Assembly (NCBI RefSeq): GCF_004563925.1
Contig: NZ_SPNJ01000001.1
Location: forward strand, 1,240,001-1,304,000
DNA: 64,000 nt
Direction of reading: 5' to 3'
Source of the DNA: Herbaspirillum sp. 3R11
GTDB lineage: Bacteria; Pseudomonadota; Gammaproteobacteria; Burkholderiales; Burkholderiaceae_D
Positions 8,254-17,391 of this stretch are shown piece after piece. Each line of letters begins with the position of its first letter. Within the stretch, counting starts at the first letter, position 1. The position numbers and the translations under genes are program-made. The notes beneath the pieces were generated by a model, which had not been told where the DNA came from, searched no databases, and worked only from the letters and a program-made list of their open reading frames with translations.

Positions 8254-8282
8254 TCCTACAGGGCTTTCAGGCGGCCGCTTAT
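8254..8282 (+). promoter_or_regulatory. Bipartite 29-bp element, copy D (toward dodecin)
   Basis: The left box is TCCTACAG, followed by 11 bp and the most degenerate right box, GGCCGCTTAT. Its spacer closely resembles that of copy C. It lies 82 bp upstream of the dodecin start codon. Confidence 0.55.
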
Positions 8283-8364
8283 AGGTATGCCTGCGCCATC
8301 TGTCTAGCCTCGCTCCTGATTCGCTGCATTTCATTCGCCTTCCATTTTTCCTTCAGGAGACCCC

Positions 8365-8592
8365 ATGAGCACATCCGCCGCCGCAGGAAACCACAGCTAC
8401 AAAGTCGTCGAGGTCGTCGGCAGTTCGGACAAGGGCAGCGACGAGGCCGTACGCAACGCCATCGCCGACGCGTCCGACTCGCTGCATCACCTGGCCTGGT
8501 TCGAGGTCGTGAACCAGCGCGGCCATATCGAAGACGGCAAGGTGGCGCATTTCCAGGTCACGCTGAAGATCGGCTTCCGCATCGAAAAGTAG
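8365..8592 (+). CDS. Dodecin family flavin-binding protein
   Basis: The 75-residue protein matches the dodecin family in length and pattern ([33 protein letters not shown]). Dodecins form hollow dodecamers that bind and store FMN, riboflavin or CoA. The conserved aromatic Trp in LAWFEV corresponds to the flavin-stacking residue of bacterial dodecins. The start is decided by AGGAG seven bases upstream. The gene is monocistronic, with one copy of the bipartite 29-bp element 82 bp upstream, consistent with expression under stress or stationary phase. Confidence 0.93.
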   Translation: MSTSAAAGNHSYKVVEVVGSSDKGSDEAVRNAIADASDSLHHLAWFEVVNQRGHIEDGKVAHFQVTLKIGFRIEK

Positions 8593-8663
8593 GGCGTGGC
8601 GGACCATGTAGCTGCATCGCAGCATCGCTCCAAGGTGTTCGCCCGACACGGCGGTAGGACGCA

Positions 8664-8692
8664 TCCTACAGTGATATGCGCCGCTGTCCGAT
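8664..8692 (+). promoter_or_regulatory. Bipartite 29-bp element, copy A (toward glgA operon)
   Basis: TCCTACAG, 11 bp, then GCTGTCCGAT. The left box also forms a small hairpin with GTAGGA at 8654-8659. The element lies 190 bp upstream of glgA in an otherwise gene-free 290-bp interval, so it is the best promoter candidate for the eight-gene glycogen/trehalose run. Confidence 0.65.
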
Positions 8693-8882
8693 GGTTCACT
8701 GCAACATGATTGGCTAAGGTAAGAACCATGCCGGGAATCAAGAGTACGCGTCTGAACGATCAAGAAAAAGAAGAGGGTCGACGCCGCCTCGCCCATCCCT
8801 GGCTTTCCGATGCAGCGGTTTTCCTCGCGCATCTTTCCGGTCCAAATTTCTTCCATGCCTTTGCCATGAACGGGGTGATCAA

Positions 8883-10433
8883 TTGCAAGCTCGCGTCCTC
8901 TTAGTCAGTTCCGAAGCCGTACCGCTCGTCAAGACCGGCGGCCTCGCAGACGTCATTACCGCGCTGGCCGTCAGCCTGCGCAAACTCAACATCGACGCCA
9001 GCATCCTGATGCCTGGTTACGGCGTCGCCATCGCGCATGCGCAGGCGGATGCCACCACTGCACCGCTGCAGCCGCTGGCCTTGCCGCGCGATCTGCCGGG
9101 CGGTCCGGCGCGCCTGTTGCGCGGCGTGATGCCGGGCACCGACGTGCCCGTGCTGCTGCTCGACACCGAGCGCTTTCACCAGCGCAGCGCCAATCCCTAT
9201 ATCGACCAGAGCGGCAACGAGTTCTGCGACAACGCGATCTGCTTCGCCGATCTCGCGCACGCCGCCGTGGCGATCTGCGCCGGTGAAACCGCAGTGCCGG
9301 CGCCGCACGTGGTGCACGCCAACGACTGGCATGCCGGCCTGATTCCCTTCCTGCTGAAGACCGCAGGCCTGAATCACGTGGCCTCCATGCTGACCATCCA
9401 CAACCTGGCGTTCCAGGGCAACTATGACTGGTCGCTGGCCGGACAACTGGGCCTCGACCATGACGCGCGGGCCATGTCCAGTCTCGAATACTGGGGCAAG
9501 ATCAGCTTCCTCAAAGCCGGCCTGCAACACGCCGACTGTGTCACCACCGTCAGCAAGACCTACGCTCAGGAAATCCTGACGCCGCGTTTCGGCTACGGCA
9601 TGGAAGGCGTGCTCAACGAACGTCGCGCCGCCTTGCGTGCGATTCCCAACGGCATCGACAGCGAAGTCTGGAACCCGGCCGCCGATCCGTTGCTGCGCCA
9701 TTCCTTCACGGTCGGCGACATGCGCGGAAAAACACTCTCCAAGTGCGAGCTGCAAAACATGTTCGGCCTGCTGCCGGTCGATCCGTTCGCCCCCATCATC
9801 GGTATCGGCAGCCGCATGTCGCACCAGAAGATGGCCGACGTCGTGCTGCAGACCTTGCCGAATGTCCTCGATCGCCACGAGCGCATGCAACTGGTGGTGC
9901 TCGGCTGCGGCGAGCGCAGCTATGAAGATGGCTTCCTCGATCTGGCGCGCCGCTATCCCGGCCGTGTCGGCGTCCACATCGGCTACGACGAAGAGCGTGC
10001 CCATGCCTTGCACGCCGGCTGCGACATGCTGTTGCATCCAAGCCGCTTCGAACCGTTCGGTCTGACGCCGCTGTACGCCATGCGCTACGGCACCATCCCG
10101 ATCGCCTCGCGTGTCGGCGGTCTGAGCGACACCATCGCTGATGCAGGCGCACAGGGGCCGGCTGCGGCCGGCGCCAGCGGCGTGCTGTTCGACGGCGAAA
10201 CCGCACAGGACATGGAAGCCGCCATCGAGCGCGCCTTCGCACTGCACGGCAACGCCGATCAATGGCGCGCCATGCAACGCAACGCAATGAATACCGACTT
10301 CGACTGGCAAACGGCTGCGGCCGCCTATGTCGACGCCTACGCCGCGATTGCCCCGGCCGAAGCGAAACCGCTGTTTGCACGCAAAGCGCCTGATGTACCT
10401 GATCTTCAGGTCGCTCTGGAGCAAGCGGCATAA
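8883..10433 (+). CDS. glgA: Glycogen synthase (GT5)
   Basis: The 516-residue glycosyltransferase carries the GT5 nucleotide-sugar motif KTGGLADV at residues 17-24 and the C-terminal acceptor/nucleotide motif FEPFGLTPLYAMRYG with SRVGGL. Family members transfer glucose from ADP-glucose to a growing alpha-1,4-glucan. The start is a TTG preceded by GGGGTGATC, nearly perfect to the 16S anti-SD tail. It heads the eight-gene cluster, but no glgC (ADP-glucose pyrophosphorylase) is in the window, so the donor must come from elsewhere. The protein is about 40 residues longer than the E. coli enzyme. Confidence 0.95.
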   Translation: MQARVLLVSSEAVPLVKTGGLADVITALAVSLRKLNIDASILMPGYGVAIAHAQADATTAPLQPLALPRDLPGGPARLLRGVMPGTDVPVLLLDTERFHQRSANPYIDQSGNEFCDNAICFADLAHAAVAICAGETAVPAPHVVHANDWHAGLIPFLLKTAGLNHVASMLTIHNLAFQGNYDWSLAGQLGLDHDARAMSSLEYWGKISFLKAGLQHADCVTTVSKTYAQEILTPRFGYGMEGVLNERRAALRAIPNGIDSEVWNPAADPLLRHSFTVGDMRGKTLSKCELQNMFGLLPVDPFAPIIGIGSRMSHQKMADVVLQTLPNVLDRHERMQLVVLGCGERSYEDGFLDLARRYPGRVGVHIGYDEERAHALHAGCDMLLHPSRFEPFGLTPLYAMRYGTIPIASRVGGLSDTIADAGAQGPAAAGASGVLFDGETAQDMEAAIERAFALHGNADQWRAMQRNAMNTDFDWQTAAAAYVDAYAAIAPAEAKPLFARKAPDVPDLQVALEQAA

Positions 10434-10454
10434 GATAACAAGCGAGACTAAGCA

Positions 10455-13400
10455 TTGGAAAACCATGCCACCGAGGCCTTTTCACCGCGTATCTATTGCA
10501 TCGATCCCACGCTGGTTGGCGGCGGGGGATGGAGCGATCTGTTCGCGCGCTGCGCCGGCATGGGCTTCGATCATGTCCTGCTGTGCGGCGACGGGCTGAT
10601 TGCCGGCGTGTTTGCCGGTGACGACAGCAATACCCAAAGCCCGATTGCCGATGGCGGCATGGGCAGCCTGGACCAGTTGGAAGAACTCGCACATCTGGCG
10701 ACGGAACACCATCTGCGCCTGCTGCTCGATTTGTCGGTTACCCACGTCCACGGTAGCGACCAGCTGCTGCACAGCCATCCGGAATGGTTTGCCGTTGCAG
10801 ATCCTTCGTCGGATGCATCAGCGCAGGGCGGCCAGCTTCCCGATCCGCGCCGTCGCGATGGCGGGGCGTGCAAGGTCCTGACGCCGCAGCCGCGCTTCAA
10901 CGCGCCTGAAGTCGCCGAGGCCTTGTTCGAATGCTGGGACATGCGCCTGGCGATGCTGATCGATGCCGGCGTGGCCGGTTTCGTCTGCCACGATCCGGCC
11001 GGCTTGCCAGGCAACTTCTGGTGCCGGCTGGTGGAACGCACGCAGGAGCAACGCTCCTGCTGCCACTTCCTGGCATGGACGTCGGGCTGCTCGCATCAAC
11101 AATTGGAGGTCCTGGCCGGTTGCGGCTTCGACGCCGTTTTTTCTTCGGGCGCGTGGTGGGATTTTCGCGCCCCCTGGTATTTCCGCGAACATGAAAGACT
11201 CGCTGCCATTGCGCCCGTGCTGGGCTTTCCGGAAGACCCTTTCGGCCCGCGCGCCGCACGCGTGCATGGCTGGCATGATAAGGACACGCGCCGCCTCGGC
11301 GCCATCCGCGCCTTGCGCTTCGCCGCCTTGAGCGGCAGCGGCTGGCTGATGCCGATGGGGTTCGAGTTCGGCTTGACCGAACCGCTGGGTATCGCCCGCA
11401 ACGCCGCCGCATCAACGCGCATGCGCACGCCGCAGCAATTCGTCCAGGCCTGCGCAGAATCCGATTTCAACCTTGACAACGAAGTGCGCGCCGCCAACCA
11501 GGCCATGTCGGCCGGCGGTTTCAAGCTGCGCACCGTGAGTGCGCCGGAAGCACCGGTGCTGTTGCTGGCGCGTGAGGTCGGCGTGCACCAGCTGATCGCC
11601 ATCAATCCCAGCCTCGGCCATGTGGCGCATCTCGATGACGGCGACTGGCAGCAACGCTTGGGCGGCCGCATCCTCGACTGGCCGCCGGAACGTGAGTTCG
11701 TCCTGCAACCGGGCGAAATCGCCCTGATCGAATTGCAGACGCCTCCCGCAGTCGCCCCCGATCTCAATCGCCGCAAGAAGCCGGTGGCCGAGAAAGTACG
11801 CACCGGCCGTATCGCCATCGAACAAGTCGCGCCAACGGTTGACGACGGTCGCTTCGCGGCCAAGCGCACCGTGGGACAGAGCTTCACGATCAGCGCCGAT
11901 ATTTTCATGGACGGGCATGACCATCTCGCCGCCGCCGTGCTGGTGCGAGCGGCCGATGAAAAGCAATGGCGGCGCGTGCCGCTGCAGCACGTCGGCAACG
12001 ATCGCTGGCAAGCCAGCCTGTCGCTGCCGCGGCTCGGTCGCCATTACTTCTGCATCGAAGCCTGGAGCGACGTCTACGAGACCTACCGCGACGGTCTGCA
12101 AAAGAAATCCGCCGCCGGCCAGAACGTTGATCTGGAACTGGAAGAAGGGCGCCTGCTGGTGGCGAACCTTGCTGAACAAGCGTTGGAGAACGGCGTCGAC
12201 AGCGCCGTGCTGGAAGACAGCGCCGCCTTGCTCAAATCCTTGTCCGGGAAAAATGGCAAGCAAAATACCAACCGCCTGGCATTGCTGCTGGCCGATGAGA
12301 CCGCGCAGCAGATCGACCGTCTGACCGCACTGGCCGGCGCGCGCGCCTTCCTGGTGCGCAGCGCGATCGAATATCCATTGGAGACCGAGCGGCCGGCGGC
12401 AACATTTTCCAGCTGGTACGAATTGTTCCCGCGTTCGCAAAGCGGCGATGCCGCCGTGCATGGCACCTTCAATGACGTAGTCGCACGCCTGCCGGCCATT
12501 CGCGCGATGGGTTTCGACACGCTGTACTTTCCGCCCATCCATCCGATCGGCAAAAAGAACCGCAAAGGCAAGAACAACAGTCTGACGCCGTCCGACGATG
12601 ATCCCGGCAGTCCTTACGCCATCGGTAGCCAGGATGGCGGTCATGACGCCATCCATCCCGAGCTCGGCACATTGGACGACTTCCTGCGCCTGCGCGACGC
12701 GGCGGCGGTGCATGGGCTTGAGTTGGCGCTCGATTTCGCCATCCAGTGCGCGCCTGATCATCCGTGGCTGACCGAACATCCCGGCTGGTTCGCCTGGCGT
12801 CCCGATGGCTCGATGCGCTACGCCGAGAATCCGCCCAAGAAATATCAGGACATCGTCAACGTCGATTTCTACGCCGAGGACGCCATTCCCGATCTCTGGA
12901 TTGCCTTGCGCGACATCGTGCTGTACTGGGTGCAGCAGGGCGTCAACGTGTTCCGCGTCGACAATCCGCACACCAAGCCGTTTCCGTTCTGGGAGTGGAT
13001 GATCGCCGCAGTGCGCAGCCGCTACCCGCAAGTGATCTTCCTGTCCGAAGCCTTCACGCGCCCGAAGCCGATGTACCGGCTGGCCAAGGTCGGATTCTCG
13101 CAGTCCTATACCTATTTCACCTGGCGCCACGAGAAGCAGGAGTTCATCGACTACCTCGAAGAACTCACCGCAGCGCCGGACGGCGACAACCGTCCAAGCG
13201 ATTTTTTCCGGCCGCATTTCTTCGTCAACACGCCCGACATCAATCCTTACTTCTTGCAACGATCGGGCCGTGCCGGCTTCGTGATCCGGGCTGCGCTGGC
13301 GGCAACGCTGTCGGGCCTGTGGGGCGTCTACAGCGGCTTCGAGTTGTGCGAAGCTCAGCCCGTGCCGGGCAAGGAAGAGTATCTCGACTCCGAAAAATAC

Positions 13401-13832
13401 GAAGTGCGCGCCTGGGATTGGCAACGCCCCGGCAACATCATCGAGGACATTACGCGCCTCAATCGCATCCGCCGCGAGAACCCGGCGTTGCAGACGCATC
13501 TCGGCGTGCATTTCCTGCCGTCGTCCAACGACAAGGTGCTGTATTTCGTCAAGTCCACCGCGCCGGCTTATGACGCCGGCGCACAGGGTGAGCGCCTGCG
13601 CTTTGGCGACAACGTGATTCTGGTGGCGATCAACCTCGATCCGTTCAACGAACAGGGCGGCGACATCGACATTCCCTTGCACGGCTTCGGCCTCGGCGAC
13701 GACAGCCGCGTGCAGGTAGAAGATTTACTGACAGACCGACGTTTCAACTGGACCGGCCGCCGCCAGCCGCTCAGCCTGAATCCCGATAAAAATCCGTACG
13801 GCATCTGGCGCTTGCGCGCCATGGAGACATGA
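10455..13832 (+). CDS. glgE: Alpha-1,4-glucan:maltose-1-phosphate maltosyltransferase, long form with extra N-terminal GH13-like domain
   Basis: GlgE extends alpha-glucan using maltose 1-phosphate. The C-terminal two thirds of this 1125-residue protein is a canonical GlgE: an N-terminal beta domain (about residues 450-570) followed by a GH13_3 barrel with nucleophile Asp in FRVDNPH (about 834), Glu in FLSEAFTRP (about 864) and Asp in NTPDINP (about 927). Residues 1 to about 430 form an extra GH13-like barrel in which the equivalents of the catalytic Glu and final Asp are not recognisable (LAWTSG, GFPEDP), so it is probably non-catalytic. The usual GlgE is about 660-700 residues; longer forms occur in other Burkholderiales. 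The start is TTG with a weak ribosome binding site, 21 bp after glgA. Confidence 0.93.
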   Translation: MENHATEAFSPRIYCIDPTLVGGGGWSDLFARCAGMGFDHVLLCGDGLIAGVFAGDDSNTQSPIADGGMGSLDQLEELAHLATEHHLRLLLDLSVTHVHGSDQLLHSHPEWFAVADPSSDASAQGGQLPDPRRRDGGACKVLTPQPRFNAPEVAEALFECWDMRLAMLIDAGVAGFVCHDPAGLPGNFWCRLVERTQEQRSCCHFLAWTSGCSHQQLEVLAGCGFDAVFSSGAWWDFRAPWYFREHERLAAIAPVLGFPEDPFGPRAARVHGWHDKDTRRLGAIRALRFAALSGSGWLMPMGFEFGLTEPLGIARNAAASTRMRTPQQFVQACAESDFNLDNEVRAANQAMSAGGFKLRTVSAPEAPVLLLAREVGVHQLIAINPSLGHVAHLDDGDWQQRLGGRILDWPPEREFVLQPGEIALIELQTPPAVAPDLNRRKKPVAEKVRTGRIAIEQVAPTVDDGRFAAKRTVGQSFTISADIFMDGHDHLAAAVLVRAADEKQWRRVPLQHVGNDRWQASLSLPRLGRHYFCIEAWSDVYETYRDGLQKKSAAGQNVDLELEEGRLLVANLAEQALENGVDSAVLEDSAALLKSLSGKNGKQNTNRLALLLADETAQQIDRLTALAGARAFLVRSAIEYPLETERPAATFSSWYELFPRSQSGDAAVHGTFNDVVARLPAIRAMGFDTLYFPPIHPIGKKNRKGKNNSLTPSDDDPGSPYAIGSQDGGHDAIHPELGTLDDFLRLRDAAAVHGLELALDFAIQCAPDHPWLTEHPGWFAWRPDGSMRYAENPPKKYQDIVNVDFYAEDAIPDLWIALRDIVLYWVQQGVNVFRVDNPHTKPFPFWEWMIAAVRSRYPQVIFLSEAFTRPKPMYRLAKVGFSQSYTYFTWRHEKQEFIDYLEELTAAPDGDNRPSDFFRPHFFVNTPDINPYFLQRSGRAGFVIRAALAATLSGLWGVYSGFELCEAQPVPGKEEYLDSEKYEVRAWDWQRPGNIIEDITRLNRIRRENPALQTHLGVHFLPSSNDKVLYFVKSTAPAYDAGAQGERLRFGDNVILVAINLDPFNEQGGDIDIPLHGFGLGDDSRVQVEDLLTDRRFNWTGRRQPLSLNPDKNPYGIWRLRAMET

Positions 13833-13833
13833 G

Positions 13834-16800
13834 ATGGACATTCCGACAGACAGCACGATGTTGCGCAGCCGCGAGCCGCCTGCCGACGCAAAGAAGGCCA
13901 AGGACGCAAAAGGCGCAAAGAAAGATCCCAAGGGCGTCCATCAGGACAAGGCCAGCCGCGCCAAGGCACGTGCCCGAAAAGGAAAAGACGGGGACGGCCT
14001 GCCGTTCACCGACGATCCGCTGTGGTACAAGGATGCGGTCATTTACCAGATCCACGTCAAATCCTATTTCGACGCCAACGATGACGGCATCGGCGATTTC
14101 GCCGGCCTGATCAAGAAGCTCGATTACATCGCCGGACTCGGCGTCAACACCATCTGGCTGCAGCCTTTTTACCCGTCGCCCCGGCGCGATGACGGCTACG
14201 ATATTTCCGAATACAAGGACGTCCATCCCGATTACGGCAACATGAGCGACGTAAGGCGCTTCATCGCCGCCGCGCATGAGCACGGCCTGCGCGTGATCAC
14301 CGAGCTGGTGATCAACCATACCTCGGACCAGCATCCCTGGTTTCAGCGCGCCCGCAATGCCCGCGCCGGTTCGGTAGCGCGCAATTTCTACGTCTGGTCC
14401 GACGACGACAAGAGCTACGCCGGCACGCGCATCATCTTCCTCGACAGCGAAAAATCCAATTGGACCTGGGACCCGGTCGCCAAGGCGTATTTCTGGCATC
14501 GTTTCTACTCGCATCAGCCGGATCTCAATTTCGACAATCCGCAAGTGCTGAAGGCGGTGTTCAACGTCATGGCGTTCTGGCTTGACCTCGGCATCGACGG
14601 CCTGCGCCTGGATGCGGTGCCATACCTGATCGAGCGCGAAGGCACTTCCAACGAAAACCTGCCCGAGACGCATGCCATCCTCAAGCGCATCCGCGCCGAG
14701 ATGGACCGCAAATATCCCGACCGCATGCTGCTGGCCGAGGCCAATATGTGGCCGGAAGACGTGCAGCAATATTTCGGCGACAGCGACGAGTGCCATATGG
14801 CATTCCATTTTCCGCTGATGCCGCGCATGTACATGGCGCTGGCCAGCCAGGACCGTTTCCCGATCACCGACATTCTGCGCCAGACGCCGGAAATTCCGGC
14901 CGATTGCCAATGGGCGATCTTCCTGCGCAACCACGACGAGCTGACGCTGGAAATGGTCACCGACGCCGAGCGCGACTACCTGTGGAATTTCTACGCACCG
15001 GATCGCCGCGCACGCCTGAACCTCGGCATCCGCCGCCGGCTGGCGCCGCTGGTCGAACGCGATGCGCGCCGCATCCAGCTGCTCAACAGCTTCCTGCTGT
15101 CGATGCCCGGCACACCCGTGATCTATTACGGTGATGAAATCGGCATGGGCGACAACATCCATCTGGGCGACCGCGACGGTGTGCGTACGCCGATGCAATG
15201 GACGCTGGACCGCAACGGCGGTTTCTCGCGCGCCGATCCGGCACGGCTGGTGTTGCCGCCGCTGATGGATCCGCAATACGGTTACCAGACCGTCAATGTC
15301 GAACAGCAGAGCGAAGACCGCCATTCAATGCTCAACTGGATGCGCCGGCTGCTCAGCGTGCGCAAGCAGCACCAGGCCTTCGGCCGCGGCACGCTCAAGG
15401 TGATCTATCCGAGCAACCGCAAGATCCTGGCTTACCTGCGTGAGTTCACCGATCCCAAGGACGGCGGCGTCACCGAGACCATCCTGTGCGTGGCGAACCT
15501 GTCGCAATCGGCGCAGGCGGTGGAACTGGAACTGTCGGCCTTCGCGGATCGCATCCCGATCGAGATGATGGGCGGCACCGCCTTCCCGCCGATCGGCAAG
15601 CTCAACTACCTGCTGACACTGCCGCCGTTCGGCTTTTACTGGTTCCTGCTTGCCAGCGAAGCGACCATGCCGTCGTGGTACGCCGCCACGCCTGAACCGT
15701 TGCCCGAATATGTCACGCTGGTGTTGCGCCAGGGCGTGGCCGAGATCATGGAAGAGCCGGCACGGGGCACGCTGGAGCGCGAAGTGCTGCCGCATTATCT
15801 GCTCAAGCGGCGCTGGTATGCCGCCAAGCAAAAGCAGATCGCGCACGTTGACATGGTCACGGCGACCGAACTCCCGATGTCGAAGAACGTACCCGGCAAT
15901 CTGCCCATCCTGATGAGCGAAATCGTTGTTCACTACGACGGCGAACAGGAGCAACGTTACCTGCTGCCGCTGGGCTTCATCCGCGAGGAAGACACCGTGT
16001 CGGCGCTGCCGCATCAATTGGCCTTGTCGCGCGTGCGCCGTAACCGCCACGTCGGCTTCCTGACCGATGCCTTTGCGCTCGATTCCTTCATCATGACCGT
16101 GCTGGAACTGCTGGCCGAAGACGCCGACGTGCCGGCCGGCGACGGTCATATGCGCTTTGTGCCGACCACCGCTTTCGACAAGGCGATCCTGCAGGCGCCG
16201 CTGCAATTGCGTCGCGTCGCACAGGAACAATCGAACAGCTCGGTGGTGATCAACGACGCCATGGTCATGAAGGTGCTGCGCATGGTCAAGCCGGGCGTGC
16301 ATCCTGAAATCGAAATGGGCCGTTACCTGACCAGCCACGGCTTCCCCAACGTACCGGCCACGCTGGGCGAGGTCACGCGTCATGGCGCCGACGGCACGCC
16401 GTATGCATTGATCGTGCTGCAGCAATACGTCGACAATCAGGGGGACGCCTGGCGCTGGACCATGGACACGCTGGAACGCGCCATCCAAAGCGACGCCTTG
16501 GCTGATTCCTCGCATGGGGATCATGCCCGCAACAACAATACCGCGTTGGCGGAACTGGCTTCGTTCGCGCGTCTGCTCGGCCAACGCCTTGGCGAGATGC
16601 ATACCTTGCTCGGCAAGCCCAGCGACGATCCGGCGTTCTCGCCCGAGATCGTGCATACCGCGACCTGCCAGCGCTGGGCCAAGTCCGCATCGGATCAGCT
16701 CATTGCCGCTTGCGAGATCCTGCGCAAGAAAAACGACTGGATCGACGTCGACCAGGCGCGCCAGGTTGCACGCCTGCTGGCGCAGCGCGAACCGCTGCTC

Positions 16801-17313
16801 AAACGCATCGAGCAACTGGCGATGTCCGGCAACGGCTCGGCTTCGATGCGGCTGCATGGCGACCTGCATCTCGGCCAGGTGCTGATCGCCTTCAAGGATG
16901 TCTTCATCATCGACTTCGAGGGCGAACCGGCGCGTACGCTGGAAGAGCGTCGCGCCAAGGGCAGTCCTCTGCGCGACGTCGCCGGCCTGATGCGCTCGTT
17001 CGAGTATGCCGCCGCCTTCGGTCATACCATGGGGCCGGGCGACCTCGACGAGGTCGCGCGCGCCGGCAAGGAACAGGTGCTCAAACGTTTTGCGCCGGAA
17101 TGCCAGGCGGCTTTCCTGGAAGGCTACCGGGTCGGCAATCCGGCGCTGGCGCACAACTTGGCGCCGGCGGCGCAAAACGATCTGCTCGACCTGTTCACGC
17201 TGGAAAAGGCAGCCTACGAAATCTGTTACGAAGCAGCCAACCGTCCCGCCTGGCTGCATGTGCCGCTGAGCGGTATCCATGCCATCGCGGCGCGGCTGCT
17301 GGGCAGCAAGTAG
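13834..17313 (+). CDS. treS: Trehalose synthase-maltokinase fusion
   Basis: The 1159-residue fusion joins TreS (about residues 55-600) to maltokinase (about 680-1155). TreS interconverts maltose and trehalose; its GH13 triad is Asp in GLRLDAVPYL (about 260), Glu in LLAEANMWPED (about 302) and Asp in FLRNHDELT (about 368). The kinase half has the aminoglycoside-phosphotransferase-like HGDLHLGQ (about 1008) and IDFEGEP (about 1025), and should phosphorylate maltose to maltose 1-phosphate for GlgE. Fusion channels trehalose to maltose 1-phosphate. The first 50 residues are unusually Lys/Ala-rich and likely disordered. It starts one base after the glgE stop codon. Confidence 0.95.
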   Translation: MDIPTDSTMLRSREPPADAKKAKDAKGAKKDPKGVHQDKASRAKARARKGKDGDGLPFTDDPLWYKDAVIYQIHVKSYFDANDDGIGDFAGLIKKLDYIAGLGVNTIWLQPFYPSPRRDDGYDISEYKDVHPDYGNMSDVRRFIAAAHEHGLRVITELVINHTSDQHPWFQRARNARAGSVARNFYVWSDDDKSYAGTRIIFLDSEKSNWTWDPVAKAYFWHRFYSHQPDLNFDNPQVLKAVFNVMAFWLDLGIDGLRLDAVPYLIEREGTSNENLPETHAILKRIRAEMDRKYPDRMLLAEANMWPEDVQQYFGDSDECHMAFHFPLMPRMYMALASQDRFPITDILRQTPEIPADCQWAIFLRNHDELTLEMVTDAERDYLWNFYAPDRRARLNLGIRRRLAPLVERDARRIQLLNSFLLSMPGTPVIYYGDEIGMGDNIHLGDRDGVRTPMQWTLDRNGGFSRADPARLVLPPLMDPQYGYQTVNVEQQSEDRHSMLNWMRRLLSVRKQHQAFGRGTLKVIYPSNRKILAYLREFTDPKDGGVTETILCVANLSQSAQAVELELSAFADRIPIEMMGGTAFPPIGKLNYLLTLPPFGFYWFLLASEATMPSWYAATPEPLPEYVTLVLRQGVAEIMEEPARGTLEREVLPHYLLKRRWYAAKQKQIAHVDMVTATELPMSKNVPGNLPILMSEIVVHYDGEQEQRYLLPLGFIREEDTVSALPHQLALSRVRRNRHVGFLTDAFALDSFIMTVLELLAEDADVPAGDGHMRFVPTTAFDKAILQAPLQLRRVAQEQSNSSVVINDAMVMKVLRMVKPGVHPEIEMGRYLTSHGFPNVPATLGEVTRHGADGTPYALIVLQQYVDNQGDAWRWTMDTLERAIQSDALADSSHGDHARNNNTALAELASFARLLGQRLGEMHTLLGKPSDDPAFSPEIVHTATCQRWAKSASDQLIAACEILRKKNDWIDVDQARQVARLLAQREPLLKRIEQLAMSGNGSASMRLHGDLHLGQVLIAFKDVFIIDFEGEPARTLEERRAKGSPLRDVAGLMRSFEYAAAFGHTMGPGDLDEVARAGKEQVLKRFAPECQAAFLEGYRVGNPALAHNLAPAAQNDLLDLFTLEKAAYEICYEAANRPAWLHVPLSGIHAIAARLLGSK

Positions 17314-17391
17314 TCGGAAAAACAGTCGCGAAGCAGTTCGATTCGGCGGCTGCACCACCAACACGCAAGAACAAGACCAAGAGGAATCAAG

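Noticed and set aside
8710-8904. 64-codon plus-strand frame overlapping the glgA start
   Set aside because: There is no supporting ribosome binding site, and it overlaps the glgA leader and its extended Shine-Dalgarno; the interval is better explained as a promoter region.
15325-17364. 679-codon open frame antisense to treS-mak
   Set aside because: Same reason; the plus-strand gene has complete catalytic motifs.
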